A stretch of DNA of 64,000 nt from a virus. The stretch's first letter is position 1. The number at the start of each line of letters is the position of its first letter. The stretch covers positions 21,792-85,791 of the IMG/VR virus record IMGVR_UViG_3300043419_002186. The stretch is one strand, 5' to 3'. A program made the translations under genes and the position numbers. This document shows positions 24,409 to 31,531 of the stretch, piece by piece. The notes beneath the pieces are model-generated. The model saw nothing but the letters and a program-made list of their open reading frames with translations. It was not told the origin of the DNA and did not search any database.

Positions 24409-24582
24409 TTATCGGTGCTGGCTCACGTACTCCGTCCACGCCGTGTCGAACCACTGGCGCTCTTCGGCCTGTCGGCGGGCACGCCGGATGCGGGCGCTGC
24501 GCGCTTCGTCGGCCCTCGCCCGCTTGTCGGCCTCACGGGAGGCGACGGTCTCGTACTGCGCGAACGTCCTGCAGCCCTTCAT
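24409..24582 (-). CDS. 57-residue Arg/Ala-rich hypothetical protein
   Basis: ATG 24582 follows AGAGAGGAAAGCC. The protein is one predicted charged helix ('SREADKRARADEARSARIRRARRQAEERQWFDTAWTEY') and could bind nucleic acid. The leader hairpin GCCCC-AAGGGGC (24596-24607) supports it as a real gene of the series. Confidence 0.6.
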   Translation of the reverse strand: MKGCRTFAQYETVASREADKRARADEARSARIRRARRQAEERQWFDTAWTEYVSQHR

Positions 24583-24615
24583 GGCTTTCCTCTCTGCCCC
24601 TTGGGGCGGTGGTGG

Positions 24616-24846
24616 TTACGGGCCCCCGAAGTCCTCGCCTCGGGGTCCCCATGCGTCGTGACGGGCCGTGAATAGGTGCTGCTCAAAGGCCTCCAACAGG
24701 GCGCGCTGCGCGTCCGACAGGGGCTCGCCGCGCAGTGCCGCGGCGATGCCGTCGTGCAGGTCGCACGCCTCGCGCTCGTTGACGACAAGTTCGACTTCGA
24801 TGCACGGGGCCGTGTCGGTGCACGTGAGCAGGGTCTCGGGCTTCAT
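24616..24846 (-). CDS. 76-residue hypothetical protein
   Basis: Acidic N-terminal strand region ('DTAPCIEVELVVNEREACDLHDGIAAAL'), helical C-terminus. ATG 24846 follows AGAGAGGCAAGCC and the GCCC-TACG-GGGC hairpin (24860-24871). It is the first gene downstream of the ParB-like gene. Function unknown. Confidence 0.6.
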   Translation of the reverse strand: MKPETLLTCTDTAPCIEVELVVNEREACDLHDGIAAALRGEPLSDAQRALLEAFEQHLFTARHDAWGPRGEDFGGP

Positions 24847-24875
24847 GGCTTGCCTCTCTGCCCCGTAGGGCGTGC

Positions 24876-24940
24876 GCACGGGCTTGGGACCGTGCATGCG
24901 GGTTACACCCCCACCCGTGCTGGCATGGGGGCCCCTCACC
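24876..24940 (-). promoter_or_regulatory. Covarying intercistronic hairpin element, copy D
   Basis: GCACGG-GCTTGGGA-CCGTGC (24876-24895), GGG-ttaca-CCC (24900-24910), CCCCC...GGGGG (24908-24912 with 24927-24931) and the CCCTCAC tail. Unlike copies A-C it has no palindrome in the last stem, which shows that the hairpin set does not depend on the palindrome. Confidence 0.68.
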
Positions 24941-24947
24941 TTTCGAG

Positions 24948-26045
24948 CTAGGCGGCGGCGCTGTCCGCGGGGGCCGCGGCGAGGCCTTCGAGCGCGGCCT
25001 TGCCGAAGAGCGCCTCGAACGCCGCCTTCGTCGGGAAGGCGCCCGCGGGGGCCGCAAGGTCCTCACCCAGCACCCAGCGCATGGCGAACATGACGCCCTG
25101 CGCAAAGCCCGCGCTCTTCGCGTCCTCGGGCTTGGGGAAGGCCAGCGTCTGCGTGCGCGCCTTCGTGAGCATGGCGCGCAGGTCGGCCTCCGCGGGGCGC
25201 CCCTTCGCCGCCTTGCGGGGCGCAACCGTCGGGGCCTTGCCCGCCTCGGCCTCGGCCTCGGCGCGGATGGTCTTCAGCGCCTCGGTCGAGACCTTGACCT
25301 TCGTCTCGCCGGTCTCGGTCTTCACGACGCGGGCGTCGGCCTTGCGGGAGCCCGTCTTCGAGGACGTCTTCCCCGAAGGCGAGGCCTTCGCCTCTGCGAC
25401 GAGCGCTTCGACCTTGGCCGCGATGACGGGCTGCACTTCGGGGGCGGCGCGGGCCGCGATCTGCGCGGGGGCCATGTCGAGCGTGCCGTCGGTGACGAGG
25501 GCCTTCACCTCGGCCGTGGCCGACTTGTCGATGCCGAAGATGGAGACGACGGTGTCCTGCGGCTTGCCGAAGGCCTCCGCAATGTCGGGCAGCGTCATGC
25601 CAGCGGCGAGCATGCGCTTAGCGTTCGCCGTCTGCGCGGCGAGGTCGTCGTCGATACGGTGCGCGTTCGCCTTGACCTGCAGACGCAGCGCTTCGAGGCC
25701 CGTGGCCTTCGAGACGATGCAGGGGGCGAGGACGAGGCCCGCGGCGAGAGCGGCGCGCATGCGCTGCTTGCCGTTGATCACCTTGTAGCTCTTCGAGCCG
25801 TCGGCGCTCGGCGTCTCGGAGACGAGGAGCGACTGCAGGATGCCGTCGCGGCCGACGGACGTGACGAGGAACGGCGCGACAGGGGCTTCGATGCGCGGGT
25901 CGTAGTCCACCGCGGCGGTGTCGGTCTCGAACCACAGCTTCGAGAGCGGGAGCATGACGACCTCGCCGCTGGCGAGGCTCTCGACGGGGACTGCGGGCGA
26001 CTGCGTGACGGTCTCGGTGCTCTTCGTGCTCTTCTTCGTGGCCAT
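24948..26045 (-). CDS. ParB/Srx-fold protein
   Basis: 365 residues. The N-terminal domain (about 30-130) has 'VGRDGILQSLLVSE' and 'YKVINGKQRMRAALAAG', the GxxQP/GERR-like pattern of ParB/Spo0J N-terminal domains (a CTPase or nuclease fold). An HTH follows ('LPDIAEAFGKPQDTVVSIFGI', about 185-205), then a long basic, Ala/Lys-rich linker and a C-terminal helical domain. No ParA gene is in the window. It could partition a plasmid-like prophage, silence or organise DNA, or act as a phage regulator. Its leader carries an 18-bp extended copy of the genome-wide palindrome. Confidence 0.8.
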   Translation of the reverse strand: MATKKSTKSTETVTQSPAVPVESLASGEVVMLPLSKLWFETDTAAVDYDPRIEAPVAPFLVTSVGRDGILQSLLVSETPSADGSKSYKVINGKQRMRAALAAGLVLAPCIVSKATGLEALRLQVKANAHRIDDDLAAQTANAKRMLAAGMTLPDIAEAFGKPQDTVVSIFGIDKSATAEVKALVTDGTLDMAPAQIAARAAPEVQPVIAAKVEALVAEAKASPSGKTSSKTGSRKADARVVKTETGETKVKVSTEALKTIRAEAEAEAGKAPTVAPRKAAKGRPAEADLRAMLTKARTQTLAFPKPEDAKSAGFAQGVMFAMRWVLGEDLAAPAGAFPTKAAFEALFGKAALEGLAAAPADSAAA

Positions 26046-26081
26046 GTGGCCCTGCGCTTTCTGCCCCGTGGGGCGGTGTGT

Positions 26082-26099
26082 GGCCGAATCGATTCGGCC
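26082..26099. repeat. 18-bp extended palindrome in the ParB-like gene leader
   Basis: GGCCGAATCGATTCGGCC is perfectly symmetrical over 18 bp, the longest perfect version of the window-wide palindrome that I found. It lies 36 bp upstream of the ParB-like start codon, so a protein bound here could control this gene. Confidence 0.85.
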
Positions 26100-26122
26100 G
26101 GTGTGTGTTGCCCGCTGTCGGG

Positions 26123-26165
26123 CCTTGCGAGCGGGTGGCGCGCTTGTCACCACCCGCTCGCAAGG
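26123..26165. other. Perfect 16-bp inverted repeat, 11-base loop
   Basis: CCTTGCGAGCGGGTGG (26123-26138) and CCACCCGCTCGCAAGG (26150-26165). It is followed by a second imperfect stem at about 26172-26194. No T-run follows on either strand. It may be an RNA structure in the ParB-like leader, a factor-dependent stop, or an origin/operator hairpin. Confidence 0.75.
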
Positions 26166-27172
26166 TCCGGCGCACCCCGTCGGGGCGGTGCGTCGGGCCT
26201 TGCTTTTCGTGCCGCGTCCGTTCTTTTTGCATGAGTCACGGTGCGCTTGACTCTTCGATGCACGCCTTCCCCGTAGGGAACTTCCGACGTGCTTCTTACC
26301 CTATCCATTCAACCTACCGACGAACGAGACGCAATGGGCTTTTCGTAGAGGGCTTGATATGTGGAGCCTCCCGTAACTTCGAGCGTGACGTGACACTGCT
26401 GCGATGTAGGCGCGCCGACGAGGCAGCGCTTGACGTGCAGTGACAGGGGTTCACTTGGCGGGAGACGGACCATGCAGGGAACGTGGCCGTACGTTGCAGG
26501 GGGCACGGCAGAGGCATGGCGATGCGACGAGCGCGGGCATGCTTGACGTGCTTCCCAGCTACTGGGGACAGGGGTCACAACGCGCAGTGGAGCATGCGCT
26601 TCCCGCAAGCTGCAGCGGGTAACGTGACGTGTCCTTTTCGCGCTTCACCATTGCGACAGGGTCCTCTAGGGGACCCCGCGTGGAACTAGGCGAGAATGGG
26701 CAAGGGGTATTCTGTAGACGACCCGTCGGGGTGCTACTGGCAGCGGCGACGTTTCACGGGCAGGGGGCCATGCGCAGGGTGCGCGCTCCCCTGTAGAAGC
26801 GGGGGGCCGTGTAGGGTCAAGGGCATGCAGAGGGCGTGCGGCCACGGGGGCCTTTTCAGCCGTGCAGGGGCGTCTTTTCCCCTCGGAAACGTCGTCCGCG
26901 GCTTTCGCACGCAGGAACGACAGGGCGTCAGCTTGTCAAGGATCGGCGGGCTCTTCGAGCCCCCCTACATCGGGGCCGTCGGAGACCGCCCGCCCCCCCT
27001 TGCGGGGGGACCGCGCGCTGGGGGCACGCGGCGGGCGGGGCTCTTTCGCGTCGGGGGCTGAACCACATCCACCCGACACACTCATAGTCGCACACACTGG
27101 GGCCGCATGCAAGCCCCGTCTCGCAATAACTGGAAAGGGCAAAAACCCTAGTGATTCCGGGTACTTAGGCCT

Positions 27173-27287
27173 GTTCTGACATCCTGGGTCTACCACGTGG
27201 ACCCTCTATGACAGAACTCCAGAGCCTTCCCTAGTTCTGTCATCAGGGGGCCAGGTGCCTTGAATCGATTCGGCCTTGTTCTGACAA
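27173..27287. repeat. Cluster of GTTCTG[AT]CA repeats
   Basis: Direct copies at 27173-27182 (GTTCTGACAT), 27234-27243 (GTTCTGTCAT) and 27278-27287 (GTTCTGACAA), with an inverted copy at 27208-27217 (ATGACAGAAC). The pair 27208/27234 is a perfect 10-bp inverted repeat. Copy 27234 continues as GTTCTGTCATCAGGG, which recurs at 55355. This suggests operators or iterons. Confidence 0.6.
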
Positions 27288-27476
27288 TAGAGGGCCACGC
27301 AGCGCTCCGCGGCTGGGCTGGGGAGTGCGCGCAACGGGCGCAAGGGGGACGGGGGGACGCGGGAGAGGCCCCGCGTGTCCCCCCCTTCCCCTTGACGTGA
27401 GAGAGGCCCGACCCCCTGTGACAGGGAGCGGGCCTCGGGCACTGCGCACTTCGGGCTCTCGGGCGGGTGCTGCTCG

Positions 27477-28466
27477 CTACCAGCCGAGGCCTCGAAGTTC
27501 CATCTCCGTCGGAGGCACTTCGTCGTCGGAAATGCCGCGGAGGGAGTACTTCGGGGGGTAGTACGCGTCTGACGCTGGCTGCAGAATCTTCATGCGAACG
27601 AGGTAGTCGAGGACTGCGCCGACAAGCCGCTGCCTCGCGGGTGTGGACATGTCAGGCGCGAGCTTCCTCTCGAAGGCCCGCTCGATGTAGGTCTGCTCGC
27701 GAGGGCCCCGCAGGAGGCTCACGGGCGTGTCGAGGCTGCTCGCGACCATGATGGCGAGGCTTCCTCCGACAGGGGAGCCGTCCGTCGGGAGCCCCTTCGA
27801 CTGCAGCCACTGCTCGACTTCGTAGTCGGCGCGCTCCTCCTCGGACATCGGCTCTTCTTCTAGGGCGCGCTCCACGTCCTCCTCGACCTCGTCCCTCGTC
27901 GGTGCCCGCGAGTCCGCCTTCGCCCGCTTCTTCGCGGGAGCCTTGCGAGGCTTCGGGACCTCGACCTGCTCCTCCTCGTCCCTGTCGAACTCCTCGTCCG
28001 CTTCGCGGACGGGTCGCGTGCGCTTTGCGCGACGCTCGACGGCGGTCTCGGTGTCCGTGTCCGAGGCCTCGGGAATCGATTCGGCGCGAGCCGCGGCCTT
28101 GCGCGTCGTCCGCACGCGCTTCGGCTTGGCCCTCGTTTCGAGCGCAGTCGCTTCGGAGGCCTCTTCCTGCTCCGCGGGGAGTGCGCGCTCCTCGACCTGT
28201 GTCTCGAACACGTCCACCGGCTCAGCGGGGGCCCGCGACTTGCGGGGGATGCCCTTCTCGCGCTGGATGGGCGCGAGAGAGGGCATCGGATACCTGTCCG
28301 TGAGCAGGAACCACACGGGACCGCGAGGGGTCTCGACCTTCTCGAAGTCGCGACCCTCTTCGAGCCTCTTGCCTCGGCCCGTGCCGTCCTTGCCCAGCAT
28401 CCACTTGAGCACGGTGCGGCGGTTGACGTTCCACTTCAGTGCCGCTTCGGCAACGGTCATACGCAT
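27477..28466 (-). CDS. DNA-binding protein with an N-terminal helix-turn-helix and a long charged linker
   Basis: 329 residues. Residues 3-23 ('MTVAEAALKWNVNRRTVLKWM') are an excisionase/MerR-like helix-turn-helix followed by a wing-like 'GRDFEKVETPRGPVWFLL'. The middle (about 80-210) is a low-complexity mix of R, K, E and A, and the C-terminal 110 residues form a folded helical domain ending 'EMELRGLGW'. The first gene downstream of the Rad50-like gene (ten bases apart). A regulator or replication accessory is likely; the exact role is unknown. Confidence 0.7.
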   Translation of the reverse strand: MRMTVAEAALKWNVNRRTVLKWMLGKDGTGRGKRLEEGRDFEKVETPRGPVWFLLTDRYPMPSLAPIQREKGIPRKSRAPAEPVDVFETQVEERALPAEQEEASEATALETRAKPKRVRTTRKAAARAESIPEASDTDTETAVERRAKRTRPVREADEEFDRDEEEQVEVPKPRKAPAKKRAKADSRAPTRDEVEEDVERALEEEPMSEEERADYEVEQWLQSKGLPTDGSPVGGSLAIMVASSLDTPVSLLRGPREQTYIERAFERKLAPDMSTPARQRLVGAVLDYLVRMKILQPASDAYYPPKYSLRGISDDEVPPTEMELRGLGW

Positions 28467-28475
28467 GGCTACAGC

Positions 28476-30134
28476 TTACTCCTGCCCGCGGCGGATGACC
28501 GTCCAGCCCTCGGGAACAGCGACGGGATGGACGGGGGACGTGATGATGACCTGCTGTGGGCAGGAGGTGAACGCCTTCAGGACCTCGAAGAGCGTGACGT
28601 CGTCAAAGGCGCGCTCCTCGGGGATGAGGCACGCGTACTGCCCCGGCTCGGCGCACGCGCTCGCCATCGCGGCCGTGACGCGGGCCCACTCGGCACCCGA
28701 CAGGGCCGTGTGCAGCTTGCCGTCGCGGACGAGACCGAACTGAACGACCTCTCGGTCGCCGTCGCGCAGGTTCAGAGCGAACGTGTCCGTCGGGGGCAGG
28801 TTCGACTGGACCTTCGCGATGAAGGCGGCGCGGGCCGTGTCGAGGACGCTGCCGACGGCGGCTTCGCAAGCCTCCTTCAGCGTGCGCCACTCCTCTCCTC
28901 GTCGCTCCGCGTCGAGGGCCGCGCTCTCGGCCTTCTGCACGCTGTTCCAAGCGTCGCGTGCGCCCCGCAGCTCCTGCAGCTTCTCGTCGGCGGATTCGAG
29001 CGCCTTCTCGCAGTCTTCGAGCGAGGGGCCCGTGTACTCGCCAGCGGCCTCGACCTCTGCGAGGCGCGTCTCGACCGTCTCCAGCGCGTTCTGAGCGTTC
29101 GACAGCTCGATGACCGCGGACTGCAGCTCCCGGTCCACAGCGTCGTGCTGCACGTTCTTCGCACGCTGCTCCGTCACGGCGCTCTTCGTCGCCTCGACCA
29201 GCTCCTTCGTCGGAGCAGCGCCGTCGCACACGTAGCAGATGCCGTCCGAGAGCGAGATGTCCATGGCCGTGATGACGCTGTCGAGAGCCGGGTGGATGGT
29301 CGCGGGCTTGCCGAGTGCCGCGAGCTTCTCACGAAGGCCCGCCACCTTGGCGGTGGCAGCTTCGAGCGCGGTCTTGCGGATGGCCACGGTGTTCTGATGC
29401 GACGAGAGCTGCACCAGCTTGTGCGAGGCCGTGTCCGCGATGCTGTGCTGCTTGCGCGCGTCCTCGCGAGCCTTCACGGCGGCAGAGACCTCTGCCTCGC
29501 TCGGGGGCGACATGCGGCCACCCGACACCAGCTTGCCAGCCTCGCGCTGCGTCTTCGCGGCGCTGTTCGCGTCACGCTGCTGCTTGCCCGCGTACTCCAG
29601 CACCTGCACAAGCGCGTCGGCAGCGGGAATCGATTCGGGCACCGTCTCGCTCGCGGCGCGCCACGTGGAGCGCACGACCTCGGGGAGAAGACTCTCGATG
29701 TCGTTTCGCGTCGTGCTCCCGCAGACCTTGCCGATGAGGAACTTGCGCGCAGTGACGGGGGAGCCGAGCAGCGCCTCCTTCATCGTGCGGATGGTGAGGA
29801 CGTCGCCGGTCTCGATGGCGGGGCTTCGAGAAGCCGAGTGCTTCTTCGCCTTCGCCGTCGAGCCCTCGACTCGGTAGATGGCAGCGTCCCCGTTGTCGAA
29901 GAGGACCTCAGCGACGATGGCGCTCGCGTCCTTCGGAGCGAGCTGCATCACGTCCGCTTCACGCGCAATGTCCGTGCGACCGGCGATGTCACCCACGCGA
30001 GAGGTGAGCGCCAGCTCGATGGCGTTGACGATGGTGCTCTTGCCTGAGCCGTTGGGGCCCACGACGAGCGTCTTGGGGCCGATGGCAACATCGCACCCCG
30101 CCTTCACGTTGCTCTTGACCTTGACGATGTTCAC
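28476..30134 (-). CDS. Short Rad50/SbcC-like ATPase with a zinc hook
   Basis: 552 residues. Walker A 'GPNGSGKST' (26-34) in an SMC-type N-terminal domain, two coiled-coil arms, the zinc-hook 'CYVC' (Cys300, Cys303) at the turn, an ABC signature-like 'ALSGAEW' and a modified Walker B 'LIPEERAFDD' near the end. Rad50 tethers DNA ends and drives its nuclease partner Mre11/SbcD; I see no Mre11 gene in the window. It is much shorter than cellular Rad50, as in phage gp46-like proteins. It starts inside the stop region of the HTH gene 30131 (ATGA-type overlap), so they share a transcript. Confidence 0.85.
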   Translation of the reverse strand: MNIVKVKSNVKAGCDVAIGPKTLVVGPNGSGKSTIVNAIELALTSRVGDIAGRTDIAREADVMQLAPKDASAIVAEVLFDNGDAAIYRVEGSTAKAKKHSASRSPAIETGDVLTIRTMKEALLGSPVTARKFLIGKVCGSTTRNDIESLLPEVVRSTWRAASETVPESIPAADALVQVLEYAGKQQRDANSAAKTQREAGKLVSGGRMSPPSEAEVSAAVKAREDARKQHSIADTASHKLVQLSSHQNTVAIRKTALEAATAKVAGLREKLAALGKPATIHPALDSVITAMDISLSDGICYVCDGAAPTKELVEATKSAVTEQRAKNVQHDAVDRELQSAVIELSNAQNALETVETRLAEVEAAGEYTGPSLEDCEKALESADEKLQELRGARDAWNSVQKAESAALDAERRGEEWRTLKEACEAAVGSVLDTARAAFIAKVQSNLPPTDTFALNLRDGDREVVQFGLVRDGKLHTALSGAEWARVTAAMASACAEPGQYACLIPEERAFDDVTLFEVLKAFTSCPQQVIITSPVHPVAVPEGWTVIRRGQE

Positions 30135-30355
30135 TTGCTTTCCCCTTGTTCAAGCATCCTGCGCAGAGCGTCGAGAAGCATCGGATGCGGCGTGTGATTC
30201 TCGTTGAGCCAGCGGTAGATGGTGCGTGTGCTGACGTGCGAGCGCTCTGCGATTTCTCCCATCTTCAACCCCGAAGACAGGAGAGAGGTGATGAGGTTCT
30301 TGGCCTCGTTGGAGCGTTCCTTGAGTGTGCGGCTTGCGACCCGTTTGTCCTGCAT
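30131..30355 (-). CDS. Small helix-turn-helix regulator
   Basis: 74 residues; 'LKMGEIAERSHVSTRTIYRWLNENHTP' is a clear HTH with the recognition helix at 'STRTIYRWL'. The upstream promoter (30389-30417) overlaps two direct GACAAGTGTC-type boxes, which suggests autoregulation. It is the first gene of the transcript continuing to the Rad50-like gene. Confidence 0.8.
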   Translation of the reverse strand: MQDKRVASRTLKERSNEAKNLITSLLSSGLKMGEIAERSHVSTRTIYRWLNENHTPHPMLLDALRRMLEQGESK

Positions 30356-30388
30356 GATGACCTCTCCTAGGCCCCCTTTCCTGCGGAC

Positions 30389-30423
30389 AAGTTAGGGTAT
30401 GACAAGTGTCGTGTCAAGTGTCA
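30389..30423 (-). promoter_or_regulatory. Promoter with overlapping direct repeats, upstream of the HTH gene
   Basis: On the minus strand TTGACA (30417-30412), a 17-base spacer and TAACTT (30394-30389). On the plus strand two boxes, GACAAGTGTC (30401-30410) and GTCAAGTGTC (30413-30422), 12 bp apart, cover the spacer and -35. Related boxes occur at 38942, 39017, 48497 and 49932. Confidence 0.65.
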
Positions 30424-30843
30424 CTCAAGGTCGAGGACCCAGCCACCGAAGAAGTCGTTGGGGTCGATGCACTCGATGCCAATCGCACGTCGAAGGACCG
30501 GCTCCTCCGTCGTCCGCTGGTACTGGAGTGAGAAGACGGGGCACTTCTTTGCAAGCGCGAGCTGGATGATGAGCGCAGTCGCCTTGCCCATGCTCGTCCC
30601 GGGGACGACGAAGCCCGAATAGACGGGCTTCAGCGTCGTCATGTCCATGCGGTTGACCACGTCGCGGCACCAGCCGCCGAAGCCTCCCGCGCTTGGCGCG
30701 TGCTTCATGTAGTCGTCGCGACCGGCGACCACGACGACGTTGTCGCCCGTGGCAGCGAACGCGAGACCGACGTCGTGGACGTCACGGTCGATTTCGGCAT
30801 CCTCCATGGACTTGGGGTGCGCGAAGAAGATGGAGTGGGTCAC
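30421..30843 (-). CDS. Putative Rossmann-like protein of the nucleoside deoxyribosyltransferase type
   Basis: 140 residues. 'SIFFAHPKSME' opens with a strand as in DUF4406/deoxyribosyltransferase-like proteins. Later, 'VVVVAGRDDYM' and 'GTSMGKATALIIQLALAKKCPVFSL' match the glycine-containing turn and helix of that fold. A role in nucleotide salvage or modified-base metabolism is possible. The assignment is weak; I do not see all catalytic residues. Confidence 0.6.
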   Translation of the reverse strand: MTHSIFFAHPKSMEDAEIDRDVHDVGLAFAATGDNVVVVAGRDDYMKHAPSAGGFGGWCRDVVNRMDMTTLKPVYSGFVVPGTSMGKATALIIQLALAKKCPVFSLQYQRTTEEPVLRRAIGIECIDPNDFFGGWVLDLE

Positions 30844-31175
30844 TGGAGCGTCTCCTCGTTCTGAGTCGATTCGGGGGCCTTGCGGAAGATGAAGACGGGG
30901 TTCGTGTCACCGAAGTGCGCGCCGATGATGTTGAAGCCGTACCATTCGAGGGCTTCCTCCTCGGTCATGCCGTCGCGGTCTTGCAGAATCTTGAGGAGCT
31001 TCTCTCCGTCGTAGACGAGGCGCACCTTGCCTCCGAACTCCTCACCGAAGCCGATGATGGCGTCGTCGAGGCCGTCGAGGACGATGATGTTCGTATCCTC
31101 GTCCATCTCGCCCACGGTCTCCTGAATCCACTCCTCGATGGTGCTCTTCTTCTCTTCGTTCTCGTTGTCACTCAT
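30840..31175 (-). CDS. Small acidic hypothetical protein
   Basis: 111 residues, strongly acidic (E and D over a quarter). 'DRDGMTEEEALEWYGFNIIGAHFGDTNPVFIF' is typical of small phage early proteins. Ends and starts overlap its neighbours by ATGA. Function unknown; its charge would fit a DNA-mimic-like role, but nothing proves that. Confidence 0.6.
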   Translation of the reverse strand: MSDNENEEKKSTIEEWIQETVGEMDEDTNIIVLDGLDDAIIGFGEEFGGKVRLVYDGEKLLKILQDRDGMTEEEALEWYGFNIIGAHFGDTNPVFIFRKAPESTQNEETLQ

Positions 31176-31531
31176 CGGTCGTCCTCGGGAAAGTGCTGTG
31201 CCATGCACAGCGAGCAAACATGCTTCACGGCGGGGGCTGTCCAGTTGCGGTCGTTCGTGTCGCCAGCACGAACGCGAAAGTCACTCGCGGGGAGATAGCC
31301 CCAGCCATCCATCTCGGTCGCTTCGAGCACCGACTTCTGAAAGTCGAACGCGGTCTCGGTGCCCCGCGCCATCGGGTCCCACTCGATGGTGGGTTCGACG
31401 CCGAATCGATTCCTCGCGACGCAGAAGTCGCAGCGGAGCGTGAACGCTGCGTGCATCTCCATTATTGCGCGCTCCTTGCCCTTCTTCGTAATGGTGTACG
31501 AATGGGAGCGCAGCACCCCTGCTTTGCTCAT
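31172..31531 (-). CDS. Zinc-ribbon early protein, tandem family member
   Basis: 119 residues. 'RCDFCVA' and a C-terminal 'HVCSLCMAQHFPEDD' make a two-part CxxC zinc ribbon. It is the most divergent member of the tandem set with 31528, 31854, 32114 and 32855. ATGA overlaps join it to both neighbours. Confidence 0.65.
   Translation of the reverse strand: MSKAGVLRSHSYTITKKGKERAIMEMHAAFTLRCDFCVARNRFGVEPTIEWDPMARGTETAFDFQKSVLEATEMDGWGYLPASDFRVRAGDTNDRNWTAPAVKHVCSLCMAQHFPEDDR

Larger units (their letters stand above)
18093..26074 (-). repeat. Recurrent GC stem (often C-UNCG-G tetraloop) just upstream of ribosome binding sites
   Basis: Copies (plus coordinates): 18093-18104, 19158-19169, 19785-19796, 20824-20837, 22454-22465, 23682-23693, 24297-24308, 24596-24607, 24860-24871 and 26063-26074. 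On the minus strand each reads GCCC-[T/C]ACG-GGGC, GCCC-TTCG-GGGC or GCCC-CAAG-GGGC. Most are followed by a purine-rich box such as AGGAAGG or GGAAAGGA before ATG; at 26063 the box is weaker. TACG and TTCG closed by C-G are the very stable UNCG tetraloop class. Related longer stems precede 13862 (13876-13889), 15202 (15216-15229) and, on the plus strand, 10241. Confidence 0.7.
26046..27476. other. 1.4-kb region without a convincing gene; hairpin- and repeat-rich
   Basis: No frame here shows the codon pattern of its neighbours or a good start; open frames of up to 121 codons read as low-complexity Arg/Gly/Pro. It holds the ParB leader structures (26063-26195), short repeats such as GCTTGACGTGC (about 26429 and 26540) and GACAGGGGT, hairpins GGGCTC-ttc-GAGCCC (26948-26962), GGGTCC-tcta-GGGGACCC (about 26659) and CCCCCC-ttgc-GGGGGG (about 26994-27009), and a cluster of GTTCTG[AT]CA repeats at 27173-27287. 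It could be a replication origin, a structured RNA or a regulatory island. Confidence 0.6.

Noticed and set aside
22475-24940. The hairpin elements as tRNA genes
   Set aside because: The loops and stems do not give a cloverleaf, acceptor stem or T-loop; no tRNA gene was recognised anywhere in the window.
26696-27061. 121-codon plus-strand frame in the gene-free region
   Set aside because: Gly/Arg/Pro-rich with no ribosome binding site and unlike neighbouring codon use; kept as non-coding.
28527-30047. 506-codon plus-strand open frame
   Set aside because: It mirrors the Rad50-like gene on the other strand; its translation is Arg/Leu/Val-rich without motifs, as expected for the antisense of a GC-rich gene.
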